Positions 33,760-42,342 of a stretch of 64,000 nt of DNA are shown piece after piece. The stretch is from Idiomarina piscisalsi (GTDB taxonomy: Bacteria > Pseudomonadota > Gammaproteobacteria > Enterobacterales > Alteromonadaceae): NCBI RefSeq assembly GCF_002211765.1, contig NZ_CP022133.1:1798001-1862000 (forward strand). The letters run 5' to 3'. The position numbers and the translations under genes were made by a program. Below the pieces are notes generated by a model, which had not been told where the DNA came from, did not search any database, and was given only the letters and a program-made list of their open reading frames with translations. How positions within the stretch are numbered: the first letter of the stretch is position 1; every line of letters starts with the position of its first letter.

Positions 33760-35214
33760 TCATCCGTCGGTACTGGCTAAGCGCACATCATTTTTGCCAG
33801 CGGCTTTGGCAGCATACATAGCTTTATCGGCGGAACGCAGCAACGTGTCTACATCGGTGCCATGGGTGGGGTACATTGCAACACCAATAGAGACACTAGC
33901 TTCCAACTGCTGCCTTTTTACCTTATAAGGCTTGGCTAACTGCACAACTAATTTGCGAGCAACCGCGAGAGCCGAACCAACAGCAATAGCCGTCGGCAAA
34001 ATAACCACGAACTCATCACCGCCGTGACGACAGACCGTATCGGAGCGCCGCAATAGCGTTTTCATGCGTTGAGCCGCTTGAACGAGTAACTCGTCCCCAT
34101 AATTATGGCCAAAATCATCATTGATTTGCTTAAAGCCATCAAGATCTAAAAACAATACCGAAAATGGCTTTTGCGTTCTTTCGCTCTGACGTAGCGACTG
34201 TTCGAGACGATCCTGCATTAAATTTCTGTTCGGCAGCCCCGTCAGTTCGTCGTGGGTGGCAATATGACGAATATGACGCTCAGCCGCTTTACGGGCTTTA
34301 ATTTCTTTACGAAGACGGCTGTTCCATATACCAAAGCTAAGAATAACTAAAAGCACAACAGAGCCTATTTTCATTCCCAACTCAAGCAGCTCTTCGTCAC
34401 TCCACCCCTGCTCTAGTTCATACCCATACCATTTGCGTTTTAACGCGTCTCGCTGCTGTGGTGTTAGTGAATTAATACCTCGGTTCAGTAAAGTCACCAG
34501 CGGCTGCCAGTCATCACGCACCGCAAGGTATAAGGCGTTACCCTGAGTCGAATCCAGCACCGACAGCTTCGACCCAGGTAACGGATATTCCTGAAGTTCA
34601 TCAACTAAAATAGGCAAGCTATCGACATAAGAATCCACCATGCGGTTACGCAGTCGGTCAATACCTTCATCAATATCGGACACACTAACCACTTCAATGC
34701 GCCCGGTATCAACCAGCTGAGACTCTATGCTGTAACCTTCAACAACAGCAACTCGCTGACCGTGTAATTCGCTTATTCTCACGCTACTGCCTGACCGCAT
34801 GGTTGAATCCAGCGTCAGTGCTGCCCAGGGCATTGACCAGTAACTTTGGGTAAAGTCCATGCTCTGGTTACGCTCAACGGAATAGGACACGCTGGTTAAA
34901 ATATCAATTTCTTTGTTAGAAATGGCATCTAAACACTCTTGCCACTGACCGCACGGCGTCCAGACTAATTCGACGTCCATCGTCGCGGTAAATTGCTTAA
35001 GTAAGTCAACGTCGAGCCCTGCGGCACCATCTTCGGTTTGATAAATAAGCGGTTGCAACTGGTTTGGTACACCAACCCGAATGGTTGGGTGTTGCTCTAA
35101 CCATGTATCAGGCGCATAAGCATAGGTGGGCACAGGCATTAGTATCCAAAGCGACACAGCCAAGCTTATCACGGAACAAAAATACAGTGTTTTATGCCAA
35201 ATACGGGTTAACAA
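33760..35214 (-). CDS. Diguanylate cyclase with periplasmic solute-binding sensor domain
   Basis: 484-residue membrane signalling protein. A signal/anchor segment (about 12-32) leads into a family-3 solute-binding domain (about 40-265, IRVGVPNQLQPLIYQTEDGAAGLDVDLL split over its start) like those that bind amino acids. A membrane helix follows (about 283-302, KIGSVVLLVILSFGIW), then a GGDEF domain with RHGGDEFVVIL intact, so c-di-GMP synthesis is predicted. RRSD five residues before GGDEF is an intact inhibitory I-site, so product feedback is expected. The sensor suggests control by an amino acid or similar solute, which is inferred. A PilZ effector candidate is in this window at 13-15 kb. 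Confidence 0.93.
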   Translation of the reverse strand: MLTRIWHKTLYFCSVISLAVSLWILMPVPTYAYAPDTWLEQHPTIRVGVPNQLQPLIYQTEDGAAGLDVDLLKQFTATMDVELVWTPCGQWQECLDAISNKEIDILTSVSYSVERNQSMDFTQSYWSMPWAALTLDSTMRSGSSVRISELHGQRVAVVEGYSIESQLVDTGRIEVVSVSDIDEGIDRLRNRMVDSYVDSLPILVDELQEYPLPGSKLSVLDSTQGNALYLAVRDDWQPLVTLLNRGINSLTPQQRDALKRKWYGYELEQGWSDEELLELGMKIGSVVLLVILSFGIWNSRLRKEIKARKAAERHIRHIATHDELTGLPNRNLMQDRLEQSLRQSERTQKPFSVLFLDLDGFKQINDDFGHNYGDELLVQAAQRMKTLLRRSDTVCRHGGDEFVVILPTAIAVGSALAVARKLVVQLAKPYKVKRQQLEASVSIGVAMYPTHGTDVDTLLRSADKAMYAAKAAGKNDVRLASTDG

Positions 35215-35323
35215 CAGTTTCCTCCAACTAAGACGCCGATATATTAATCAAAACGCGGCTGTCCGTCAGCTCTAATTATCGGTAAAATACTCGATATGTT
35301 TACTTTATTTATCAAGTTGCCCT

Positions 35324-36055
35324 ATGAGCCAACACGACACTATTTTTTCTAAACCTCTGCCGAGTGTGTCTGACTTTTGCTTTGACCAGCAAGTTGTTGA
35401 AGTGTTTCCCGATATGATTAATCGGTCCGTTCCCGGCTATTCAAGTATTTTACAAACCTTGCCGCAGTTGGTTCGCCGTTACGCCCAAAACAATACCCAT
35501 CTGTACGATTTGGGCTGTTCATTGGGTGCAGCCACACTGGCTATGCGAAAAGGCTGTGAACACCTGGACAACTGTAACATGATTGCCGTTGATAATTCCG
35601 AACCGATGATTGAGCGCGCCGGTTTGCATTTAGGTGGCTTTAAGAGTCAGGTTCCCGTTGAGCTGCGCTGCGAAGACATTAACGAAACGCGCATTGAAAA
35701 CGCATCGGTCGTGGTGTTGAACTTTACCTTGCAATTTATCCCACCAGAAAAACGCGAGGCCATGATACAACGCATTTATGATGGTATGACTGACGGTGGT
35801 GTTTTACTCATTGCAGAGAAGTTCCGCCATACCGACGACACTATGAACGATGTGCTGATTGATTTGCACCACGACTTTAAGCGAGCTAATGGTTACAGCG
35901 AGCTGGAAATTAGTCAAAAGCGAGCGGCTATCGAAAATGTCATGAAAGTTGATACTCTGGAAGCGCATGAGCAGCGTTTTCAAAAGATCGGCTTTGAACA
36001 TCACACGGTATGGTTTCAATGCTTCAACTTCGCGGCCATGCTAGCGGTTAAATAA
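35324..36055 (+). CDS. cmoA: Carboxy-S-adenosyl-L-methionine synthase
   Basis: Makes carboxy-SAM from SAM and prephenate, the donor for cmo5U34 in tRNA wobble positions. The 243 residues have the Rossmann methyltransferase core: LYDLGCSLGAATLAM near 64-78, MIAVDNSEPMIERA near 90-103, VVLNFTLQFIPPEKR near 130-144, and the typical ending WFQCFNFAAMLAVK. It starts the cmoAB pair; the region between it and the divergent cyclase gene is 109 bases and should hold both promoters. Confidence 0.97.
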   Translation: MSQHDTIFSKPLPSVSDFCFDQQVVEVFPDMINRSVPGYSSILQTLPQLVRRYAQNNTHLYDLGCSLGAATLAMRKGCEHLDNCNMIAVDNSEPMIERAGLHLGGFKSQVPVELRCEDINETRIENASVVVLNFTLQFIPPEKREAMIQRIYDGMTDGGVLLIAEKFRHTDDTMNDVLIDLHHDFKRANGYSELEISQKRAAIENVMKVDTLEAHEQRFQKIGFEHHTVWFQCFNFAAMLAVK

Positions 36056-36072
36056 AGGATGACCAATAACCA

Positions 36073-37044
36073 ATGATTGACTTTAGCAACGACCTAAAAG
36101 CGCTTATCAGTAGTCCTCACAAGCAGTGGCTGGATACACTGGCACCGCAGCTGACCGCCTTTAATAACAACCCCCATGGCAATTTAAAACGCTGGCAACG
36201 CGTGGTTGAACAGCTGCCCCGGCTCGATACGGAAAAGGGACACTTAAGTGACACCGTAACGGTTGGATCTCCTGAAGAAGCCTCAGATTCCGATCGAGCC
36301 CGCATAACAGGGCTATTGCAACAATTGCAGCCCTGGCGCAAAGGCCCTTTTGATCTGTTTGGTGTCTTCATTGATACCGAGTGGCGTTCAGACTGGAAAT
36401 GGCAGCGGGTACAACCGCATATCGATGACTTAAGCGGTAAGCAAGTGTTAGATGTTGGCTGCGGCAGTGGCTACCACCTATGGCGTATGCTGGAAGCGGG
36501 TGCTGAACAAGTTTGGGGAATTGACCCGGGCGAATTGTTTTTAATGCAGTTCCAGGCTATTCGCAACATGATGCCGGCAAAATACCAGGAAAAAGCGCAT
36601 TTCTTCCCAGTCGGGATTGAACATATGCCAGAGCTTAAAAGCTTCGATACGGTATTCAGCATGGGCGTTTTGTATCATCGCCGCTCGCCACTGGCCTTTT
36701 TGCAAGAACTTAAATCGTTGCTAAAACCCGGTGGTCAGCTCGTGTTGGAAACCATTGTTGTCGAAGGCGACGAAACCACCGTGATGTTACCCGGCGAGCG
36801 ATATGCACAAATGCGCAACGTTTGGTTTTTACCCAGTGCAAAAGCCTTGTCGGTTTGGCTTGAACGATTGGGCTTTAAAGATATTTCCATTGTTGACCAC
36901 AACACGACGTCACTTGAAGAACAACGTCGTACGAAGTGGATGACGGGTGAGTCTTTAGCAGACTTTTTGGATGCTAAGAACCCGGATTTAACGGTGGAAG
37001 GTTATAAAGCGCCTATTCGGGCCGTATTAACAGCCCGAGTTTAA
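36073..37044 (+). CDS. cmoB: tRNA U34 carboxymethyltransferase
   Basis: Transfers the carboxymethyl group from carboxy-SAM to 5-hydroxyuridine 34, giving 5-oxyacetyluridine. 323 residues: an N-terminal helical domain, then GKQVLDVGCGSGYHLWRML near 125-143 as the SAM-binding motif, GIDPGELFLMQFQAI, and FSMGVLYHRRSPLAFL. Located 17 bases after cmoA with which it always works. It converges with galU, 14 bases between the stops, with no obvious terminator. Confidence 0.97.
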   Translation: MIDFSNDLKALISSPHKQWLDTLAPQLTAFNNNPHGNLKRWQRVVEQLPRLDTEKGHLSDTVTVGSPEEASDSDRARITGLLQQLQPWRKGPFDLFGVFIDTEWRSDWKWQRVQPHIDDLSGKQVLDVGCGSGYHLWRMLEAGAEQVWGIDPGELFLMQFQAIRNMMPAKYQEKAHFFPVGIEHMPELKSFDTVFSMGVLYHRRSPLAFLQELKSLLKPGGQLVLETIVVEGDETTVMLPGERYAQMRNVWFLPSAKALSVWLERLGFKDISIVDHNTTSLEEQRRTKWMTGESLADFLDAKNPDLTVEGYKAPIRAVLTARV

Positions 37045-37057
37045 CGCTTTTTATCAT

Positions 37058-37948
37058 TTAAGCGCCCTTTAGCGACTTAATATACTGCTTCATGTCGCTA
37101 CCCAGCTCCGGGTGGCGCATGGCATGCTCAATGAAAGCTTGCGCATAACCAAGCTTATTACCACAGTCATGGCTTTTACCTTTCATGTAATAAGCATTTA
37201 CCGACTGCTTTTCAAGCAACATTGCCATTGCGTCCGTTAGCTGTATTTCATTACCTGCTCCCACTGGCGTTTTCTCCAGTAGAGGCCATAAGTCAGCAGA
37301 GAATACATAACGGCCCACTACGGCAAGATCCGATGGCGCCTCTTCTTTAGACGGTTTTTCAACCAGTTGAGTAATAGGCGCTTGCTCACCCGGCTTTAAT
37401 TCCTCGCCGCCAATGTCCGCAATACCATATTTACTGACGTCTTCCTGAGGTACTTTCTCAACCATCACCTGCGAGTGACCGGTTTCATCAAAGTTTTTCA
37501 CCATTTCCGCTAAGTTATCGCGGTTTAAACTGCAGCTGGCTTCGTCCACTAATACATCTGGCAATACTACGGCGAATGGCTCGTTGCCAACGAGTGGCTG
37601 TGCACATAACACGGCGTGACCTAAACCTTTTGCCTGACCCTGACGCACATGCATAATGGTGGTGTTTTTCGGACAAATCGCCTGAACTTCAGCTAACAAT
37701 TGTCGCTTAACACGCTGTTCAAGCGTGGTTTCCAGCTCGAAACTGGTATCAAAATGGTTCTCAATCGAGTTCTTACTCGAATGTGTGACCAAAATCACAT
37801 CGGTAAGGCCGGCTGCCGCGCACTCTTCGACAATATATTGAATAAGGGGTCTGTCGACCAGTGGTAACATTTCCTTTGGAATGGCTTTGGTTGCCGGTAA
37901 CATCCGTGTTCCCAGACCGGCGACCGGTATTACAACTTTTCTGACCAT
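37058..37948 (-). CDS. galU: UTP--glucose-1-phosphate uridylyltransferase
   Basis: Makes UDP-glucose for lipopolysaccharide, capsule and trehalose-type compounds. The signature is [22 protein letters not shown] at residues 6-27, split here as [38 protein letters not shown] and the Lys in NKLGYAQAF are also typical. I start at the ATG at 37948 with AAGGACAG upstream; the frame extends 26 codons farther without family-like sequence. 296 residues, normal. rssB lies on the same strand beyond one small oppositely oriented gene, echoing the rssB-galU neighbourhood of E. coli. Confidence 0.97.
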   Translation of the reverse strand: MVRKVVIPVAGLGTRMLPATKAIPKEMLPLVDRPLIQYIVEECAAAGLTDVILVTHSSKNSIENHFDTSFELETTLEQRVKRQLLAEVQAICPKNTTIMHVRQGQAKGLGHAVLCAQPLVGNEPFAVVLPDVLVDEASCSLNRDNLAEMVKNFDETGHSQVMVEKVPQEDVSKYGIADIGGEELKPGEQAPITQLVEKPSKEEAPSDLAVVGRYVFSADLWPLLEKTPVGAGNEIQLTDAMAMLLEKQSVNAYYMKGKSHDCGNKLGYAQAFIEHAMRHPELGSDMKQYIKSLKGA

Positions 37949-38039
37949 AGCAGCTGTCCTTACAATTAATTCATTCGAAAAAGAGGGCAAGTTTATAACC
38001 GTTAAGCATGTTATAATGCAAGCCATTCAGTAAAATTCA

Positions 38040-38363
38040 ATGAAACAAATTATGGCGTTATATTTTTCTTCCCGCAGTATCCCACAACTTAAGTCATACA
38101 GTTTTACTGAGCGTGCAATGATTCTATCAATCGCTCAGGAGAAAATGCCAGTTCCACGCCGCTTAATTTGCAATTTAGCGAAACTGGTGCCTATTTGTGT
38201 CATCTTCTTTTTAGTTGTAGAAGTTGAAGGATGGTGGAAGTTGTTAGCGCTATTGGTGGCCGGTATCGGTTACCCGTTATTCACACAGCCTATTAATATC
38301 AATATGTCGATGCCTTATATTGATAAAGCCGTTAAGCAGTTTGAGGCTCAGCGCTCACAATAA
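38040..38363 (+). CDS. Small membrane protein of unknown function
   Basis: 107 residues, not recognised with certainty; it resembles a small Alteromonadales-restricted family (possibly DUF6170) whose members start near M-x-LYFSSR-x-IP-x-L. The N-terminal 45 residues are polar and basic (ALYFSSRSIPQLKSYSFTER, RAMILSIAQEK), then a hydrophobic hairpin with two segments (about 48-63 and 66-80) and an amphipathic tail. The ATG at 38052 is an alternative start that fits the motif better; neither has a strong ribosome site. It is transcribed opposite to galU and rssB and its 3' end overlaps rssB by 32 bases. Confidence 0.7.
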   Translation: MKQIMALYFSSRSIPQLKSYSFTERAMILSIAQEKMPVPRRLICNLAKLVPICVIFFLVVEVEGWWKLLALLVAGIGYPLFTQPININMSMPYIDKAVKQFEAQRSQ

Positions 38364-39321
38364 GCTCTTTGCCATAGCAGCGGCAATGCAAGCGATGTAA
38401 CGACTCTAATTGATGCGTGCGATAATTCGCGTGTTTCCAAATACCCAAGGCTAAGTCTGGCTTGGCACTGGGCGATGGCTCTAGTTTGTCACCAGCCTGC
38501 GACCATTGCCAATGACCGGTTTCTGTATCAAGTACACCGACCATGATATCGAAAGCGGTTCTCACCTGAGAGTGGCAGAGCTCAATATTCAGGTGCTCAA
38601 ACAGCATTCCAGGCTGCACCAAAGTATTGTCCATACCTGATAAATACTGCCGTATGACCGGATCGACTAAGGTTTTCAGTACCAACAACGGTACCAGGTT
38701 TTGCTCGGTTGCATTTTGCGCCGCCGCCATAACCACCAACACTTTGCCATTTCCTAACGAACGATAATCAACCCAGGCAGGTGTTGTGTCTGCCAGATGA
38801 GTCGCACACTCAAAGTTATACACACCAACTCTCAACGGACTTTTAGGCAGTAATTCTTCAGTCAGCTTCCCGGCTATCATGTCGTCCTGATAAATGACAT
38901 CAATGTGTGCATCAAGCTCCCAAATGTCATGTAGATAAGAGTTTTCGAGTTCATGTCGTTCCAGACAATGTCCGATAGCACTGTCCAACACATCAAGACT
39001 TTGTAATGGTTTAACAAGGTAATCCCAGGCACCAAGGCGCACTGCTTCACGAATATCTGACATTTTTTCAGATGCGGAGATAACAATAATTGGCAAATGA
39101 GCACAAACTTTTAGGAGTCTCTCTATGACTTCCAGGCCATTAATGTCCGGTAGGTTTAAGTCACAAAGTACAACATCTGGACATTGCTGTTCACAAAGGG
39201 CAACCCCTTGTTGCCCGGCACCAGCGCAGCACACGTCATAGCCATGCTGGCAGAGATACTCTTTCAGCATGGACTGGAATACTAAGTCATCTTCAATAAC
39301 CGCAACGTGCGCTTTCGACAT
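38332..39321 (-). CDS. rssB: RssB-like response regulator (RpoS proteolysis adaptor)
   Basis: 329 residues: a receiver domain (1-120) with the phosphoacceptor Asp54 in VVLCDLNLPDINGLE, acidic pocket EDD at 10-12, Thr/Ser switch VISASEKM and Lys in LVKPLQ; then a linker helix (about 120-150) and a degenerate PP2C-like phosphatase domain to the end. This layout, the ISA(S/T)E-x-M motif and proximity to galU match E. coli RssB, which delivers sigma S to ClpXP. The PP2C part lacks the usual metal aspartates as far as I can see, as in RssB. A generic receiver-PP2C regulator is the alternative. Confidence 0.75.
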   Translation of the reverse strand: MSKAHVAVIEDDLVFQSMLKEYLCQHGYDVCCAGAGQQGVALCEQQCPDVVLCDLNLPDINGLEVIERLLKVCAHLPIIVISASEKMSDIREAVRLGAWDYLVKPLQSLDVLDSAIGHCLERHELENSYLHDIWELDAHIDVIYQDDMIAGKLTEELLPKSPLRVGVYNFECATHLADTTPAWVDYRSLGNGKVLVVMAAAQNATEQNLVPLLVLKTLVDPVIRQYLSGMDNTLVQPGMLFEHLNIELCHSQVRTAFDIMVGVLDTETGHWQWSQAGDKLEPSPSAKPDLALGIWKHANYRTHQLESLHRLHCRCYGKELIVSAEPQTA

Positions 39322-39376
39322 GGTTCAACTCTCTTCGCTCACCATGTCTTAAGCATTGTTCAGGAATAGAGATCCG

Positions 39377-40138
39377 TCAACGTGACTCGTCGTCAAAATC
39401 CTCAAAGTCACCGTCGAAATCATCATCAAACTCTTCGAAGTCACTGAAATCATCTTCCGGTAAGGGGGGATTCCCATCGTAGACCTGATCTTGCCAACGT
39501 TGATAATAAACGTCTTTAACGAAAGAATATGGGTCGAGCGAGTTCTCCAATACCTGTTCCTGGTCACGTAAGCGTATACGCATTTCGAGACCTTTCACCG
39601 TGTAGCGAAGCACATCGACCGGCCAAGTCAGTGACGGGTATGGGAAATATTGTCCGTCAGCGTAGTCACCACCGCGATCAACAATAACGGTCGGCCCCAG
39701 TAACGGCAGCATAACGTAAGGCCCTTCAGGCACACCCCAAACGGCCAGCGTCTGGCCAAAGCTCTCTTCTTTTTTCTCCAGACCTATTGGCGTGGCCACA
39801 TCAAAAAGACCCACAAGCCCAACTGTCGAGTTAATTAAAAATCGCCCTAGCGATATGCCTGCATCGCCTAACTTCCACTGCAAAATATTGTTCACAAAAG
39901 AGGACGGCTCTTCTAAGTTCTCAACGGCATTATACAGTGACGTACGAATAGGCTGAGGTACATCATCATAAACATTTGCTGCAGGCTGAATGACCACTTC
40001 GTCAACATCGCGGTTAAATTCCCACATGCCGCGGTTAAAGTCCTCAAACGGGTCGCGCGGGTCGGCATAAGGATCTTCCGGAGTCGATGAGCACCCAACT
40101 AACAATACTGAGAAAAGTAACAATCCGTATTTTTTCAT
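39377..40138 (-). CDS. mlaA: Phospholipid-binding lipoprotein MlaA (VacJ) with acidic tail
   Basis: Outer-membrane lipoprotein that removes misplaced phospholipids from the outer leaflet and passes them to MlaC. Lipobox LVGC gives acylated Cys16. The family core follows: DPFEDFNRGMWEFNRDVDE, GRFLINSTVGLVGLFDVA, and GVPEGPYVMLPLLGP. The last 26 residues (about 228-253) are unusual: 16 Asp/Glu and 6 Phe, as repeated D/E-F units. The ATG overlaps the ccmI stop (ATGA), so it is translated as the last gene of the ccm operon. I know of no functional link between Mla and cytochrome c maturation. Confidence 0.94.
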   Translation of the reverse strand: MKKYGLLLFSVLLVGCSSTPEDPYADPRDPFEDFNRGMWEFNRDVDEVVIQPAANVYDDVPQPIRTSLYNAVENLEEPSSFVNNILQWKLGDAGISLGRFLINSTVGLVGLFDVATPIGLEKKEESFGQTLAVWGVPEGPYVMLPLLGPTVIVDRGGDYADGQYFPYPSLTWPVDVLRYTVKGLEMRIRLRDQEQVLENSLDPYSFVKDVYYQRWQDQVYDGNPPLPEDDFSDFEEFDDDFDGDFEDFDDESR

Positions 40139-41343
40139 TCTTGAATCCGTGTTGATAAAGTCACTGTCGCGGTTTGATTCGCCTTAGCTTTAATAGTCAC
40201 TGTCGGCGCTTCCAGATCACCCGGCTCTGCTTCAATATTTTCATCTTGTGAAACACGAGCACGAACTGTCCACTCATCTAAGTCAGACAGTTTGTGATCC
40301 GGCAACATGGCGTTAGCATTAGATAACGTATAAGTGACAGGGAAGCCGTCGACTGGCTTCCGAACCACAGCCGCCGGCATAGGCGCATCGTTCCCGGTAA
40401 CATAGACAAACAGCGTTGCGCTTTCAGGGAGAGACTCCTGAATGGCAGCATCAATATTTACCGTAACGGTCAAAGTGATTCCTGCATTGGCTTGCTGTTG
40501 CTTTGCATCGGCTAACGCGTTCTGTACTGCCACGTAACGCTCTGAGCCAGGCGATAATTGTTCCTGCAGCAGTTCCCAGGCTTGAATCGCCTGCTCCCAA
40601 TCCTGTTGTTCATACGCCACGAAGCCCAGTAGCGACAATGCTTCTATATTCGCGGGATTCAACTTTAAGGCGCGTGCCAGTAAGTTAGCTGCTTTCGCTT
40701 TATTTTGTGCTGAACCGGACATAAGTAGGAAGCGACTATAACTCACCAGCGTGTTGAGTCGTTCAGGCTCTAAATCCAATGACTTTTGAAACGCCTCGTC
40801 CGCTTCTTCCGGAGCGCCAATATCCACCATTAGACCAGCATATATCCACCAGGCAATAGCATCATCCGGGTCGCTCATTAGCTTCTGGCGAAGACCCAAC
40901 GCGAACAAGTTAAGCTCTTCAGGTTCAGCTGCCTGAGCTTGTTCACTTAAAAGCTTTTTACCCAGTTCAGGCAAGCGTTCGCGTGCCTCTGCCGCTTGTT
41001 CCTGTAACTGCCAACTACCAAAACTCCAATACAAAACAACCGATATAACGACGACAATGGCAGCGGGTAAAACAAGCGGCGCGGGACGCCAGTCCACACT
41101 TTCTTCGATGTCTTTACTGTCATTCACAAAGGTTTTATCAAGTTCCTGTTTGGAATAGTCGAACTCTTCGTCAGATAAGCCGTGCAAAGAACGCTCTTCT
41201 TCAAGCTCAGCTAAACGTTGCTCGTACCAGCGCCTGTTCTCATCCTGCCTTTTTTGAATGCGGCGCTGTTTCCCTGTCGCCAATAAAACAAAAACGACAG
41301 CAACTAACAGCATCAACAACATTACGATGATTAAACTAGTCAT
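40135..41343 (-). CDS. ccmI: Cytochrome c maturation protein CcmI (TPR)
   Basis: Apocytochrome c chaperone of the System I haem lyase. Two N-terminal membrane helices (about 3-21 and 92-112) enclose a cytoplasmic loop with a leucine-zipper-like charged stretch and the QELDKTF motif. TPR repeats occupy about 155-285 (AIAWWIYAGLMVDIGAPEEADEAF region). The C-terminal periplasmic domain (about 290-402) is a beta-rich module with VTVNIDAA and LFVYVTGNDAPMPAAV, typical of the longer CcmI/CcmH C-terminus. It overlaps ccmH by 8 bases at its start and mlaA by 4 at its end. Confidence 0.92.
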   Translation of the reverse strand: MTSLIIVMLLMLLVAVVFVLLATGKQRRIQKRQDENRRWYEQRLAELEEERSLHGLSDEEFDYSKQELDKTFVNDSKDIEESVDWRPAPLVLPAAIVVVISVVLYWSFGSWQLQEQAAEARERLPELGKKLLSEQAQAAEPEELNLFALGLRQKLMSDPDDAIAWWIYAGLMVDIGAPEEADEAFQKSLDLEPERLNTLVSYSRFLLMSGSAQNKAKAANLLARALKLNPANIEALSLLGFVAYEQQDWEQAIQAWELLQEQLSPGSERYVAVQNALADAKQQQANAGITLTVTVNIDAAIQESLPESATLFVYVTGNDAPMPAAVVRKPVDGFPVTYTLSNANAMLPDHKLSDLDEWTVRARVSQDENIEAEPGDLEAPTVTIKAKANQTATVTLSTRIQE

Positions 41344-41794
41344 TGTCGTTATTCCTTAACCGATCTAATTGAGCACGTTCTTCTGGGGTCAGGGCGGTTT
41401 GCTCTTTTTTCTGACGAGTTAACACAACCGCAACGCCAATACCGATAATTACAATAACCAAAGGCCCAAACCAAAGCACCGCTGTCGCGGCCGTAAAGGG
41501 GGGCTCGTAATGCACAAAGTTACCGTAACGCTCGACCATAAAGTTGATAATTTCCTGTTTCGACTTACCTGCCTTCAGCATTTCATAACTTTTATCCCGC
41601 ATGTCTTCAGCCAGCGGCGCATTAGAGTCAGCAATGTTTTGATTCTGACACTTCGGGCAGCGCAACTCTTTAATTAACTGTTGGTAGGTTTCCCGCTGTT
41701 GCTCGCTGTCAAACGAGCGCGTTAGGGTATCTTGCGCTGTTGCACTAAAAACAAGGACGCTTAGCAGAGTAGCCAAAAGGAGTAGTCGATTCAT
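41336..41794 (-). CDS. ccmH: Cytochrome c maturation protein CcmH (CcmL)
   Basis: Thiol-reducing component that prepares the apocytochrome CxxCH for haem. A signal peptide (ending about SATAQDT) is followed by the redox motif LRCPKCQNQNIADSNAPLA, with the pair Cys-x-x-Cys near 46-49, and a C-terminal membrane helix (about 106-126) plus a charged cytoplasmic tail. 152 residues. It is the short form, with the TPR part in the separate ccmI gene. It overlaps ccmG by 4 bases and ccmI by 8. Confidence 0.95.
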   Translation of the reverse strand: MNRLLLLATLLSVLVFSATAQDTLTRSFDSEQQRETYQQLIKELRCPKCQNQNIADSNAPLAEDMRDKSYEMLKAGKSKQEIINFMVERYGNFVHYEPPFTAATAVLWFGPLVIVIIGIGVAVVLTRQKKEQTALTPEERAQLDRLRNNDND

Positions 41795-42342
41795 TGCGCC
41801 TCCCGCTTCAGCTGTTCATAAATGGGCTTCAATGTGCTCTGCCAGTTACGCGCATTCACATCGCCAACATGGCGATACCGAATAACGCCCTCTTCATCAA
41901 TAAAGTAGGTTTCGGGCGCGCCATAAACACCAAATTCAAAAGCCACATTCCCTTCTGGGTCAAACAAATTAATGGTGTACGGGTCGCCTAAGGTGTTCAA
42001 CCAATTCACTGCTTTTTCTCGCGAATCGTCTTTATAGTTCAAGCCAACAATAGGAACCCCCTGCGCAGCGAGTTGGTTCAAAAACTCATGCTCGGCACGA
42101 CACGTTGGGCACCACGTCGCCCACACATTCAACAACACCGGCTTACCTTTTAGCACGGATTCGTCATAAGCTATGCGAGTGTCGTAAAGGTCGACGCTTT
42201 CAAACGCGGGTACCGGCTCGTTAATTAGCGCCGAATCGAGTTTTGTCGGGTCACTCCCCAAGCCTTTTAACAAAAAGACGGCTAGTGCAATGAATAAAAT
42301 GAGCGGTGCAAAGAGTACAACCCAGCGAAGGTTCTTATTCAT
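41791..42342 (-). CDS. ccmG: Thiol:disulfide interchange protein CcmG/DsbE
   Basis: Membrane-anchored periplasmic thioredoxin that keeps apocytochrome c cysteines reduced. After an N-terminal anchor (about 6-25) comes the thioredoxin domain with WATWCPTCRAEHEFL (active CxxC) and the cis-Pro region GVYGAPETYFID. I start at the ATG at 42342, 4 bases after GGAGGT inside the ccmF end; the frame extends farther upstream into ccmF without family-like sequence. This gives 183 residues, the usual DsbE length. Confidence 0.95.
   Translation of the reverse strand: MNKNLRWVVLFAPLILFIALAVFLLKGLGSDPTKLDSALINEPVPAFESVDLYDTRIAYDESVLKGKPVLLNVWATWCPTCRAEHEFLNQLAAQGVPIVGLNYKDDSREKAVNWLNTLGDPYTINLFDPEGNVAFEFGVYGAPETYFIDEEGVIRYRHVGDVNARNWQSTLKPIYEQLKREAQ

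Noticed and set aside
37045..37057. Terminator between convergent cmoB and galU.
   Set aside because: The gap is only 13 bases and I could not find a stable stem with a T-run spanning it.
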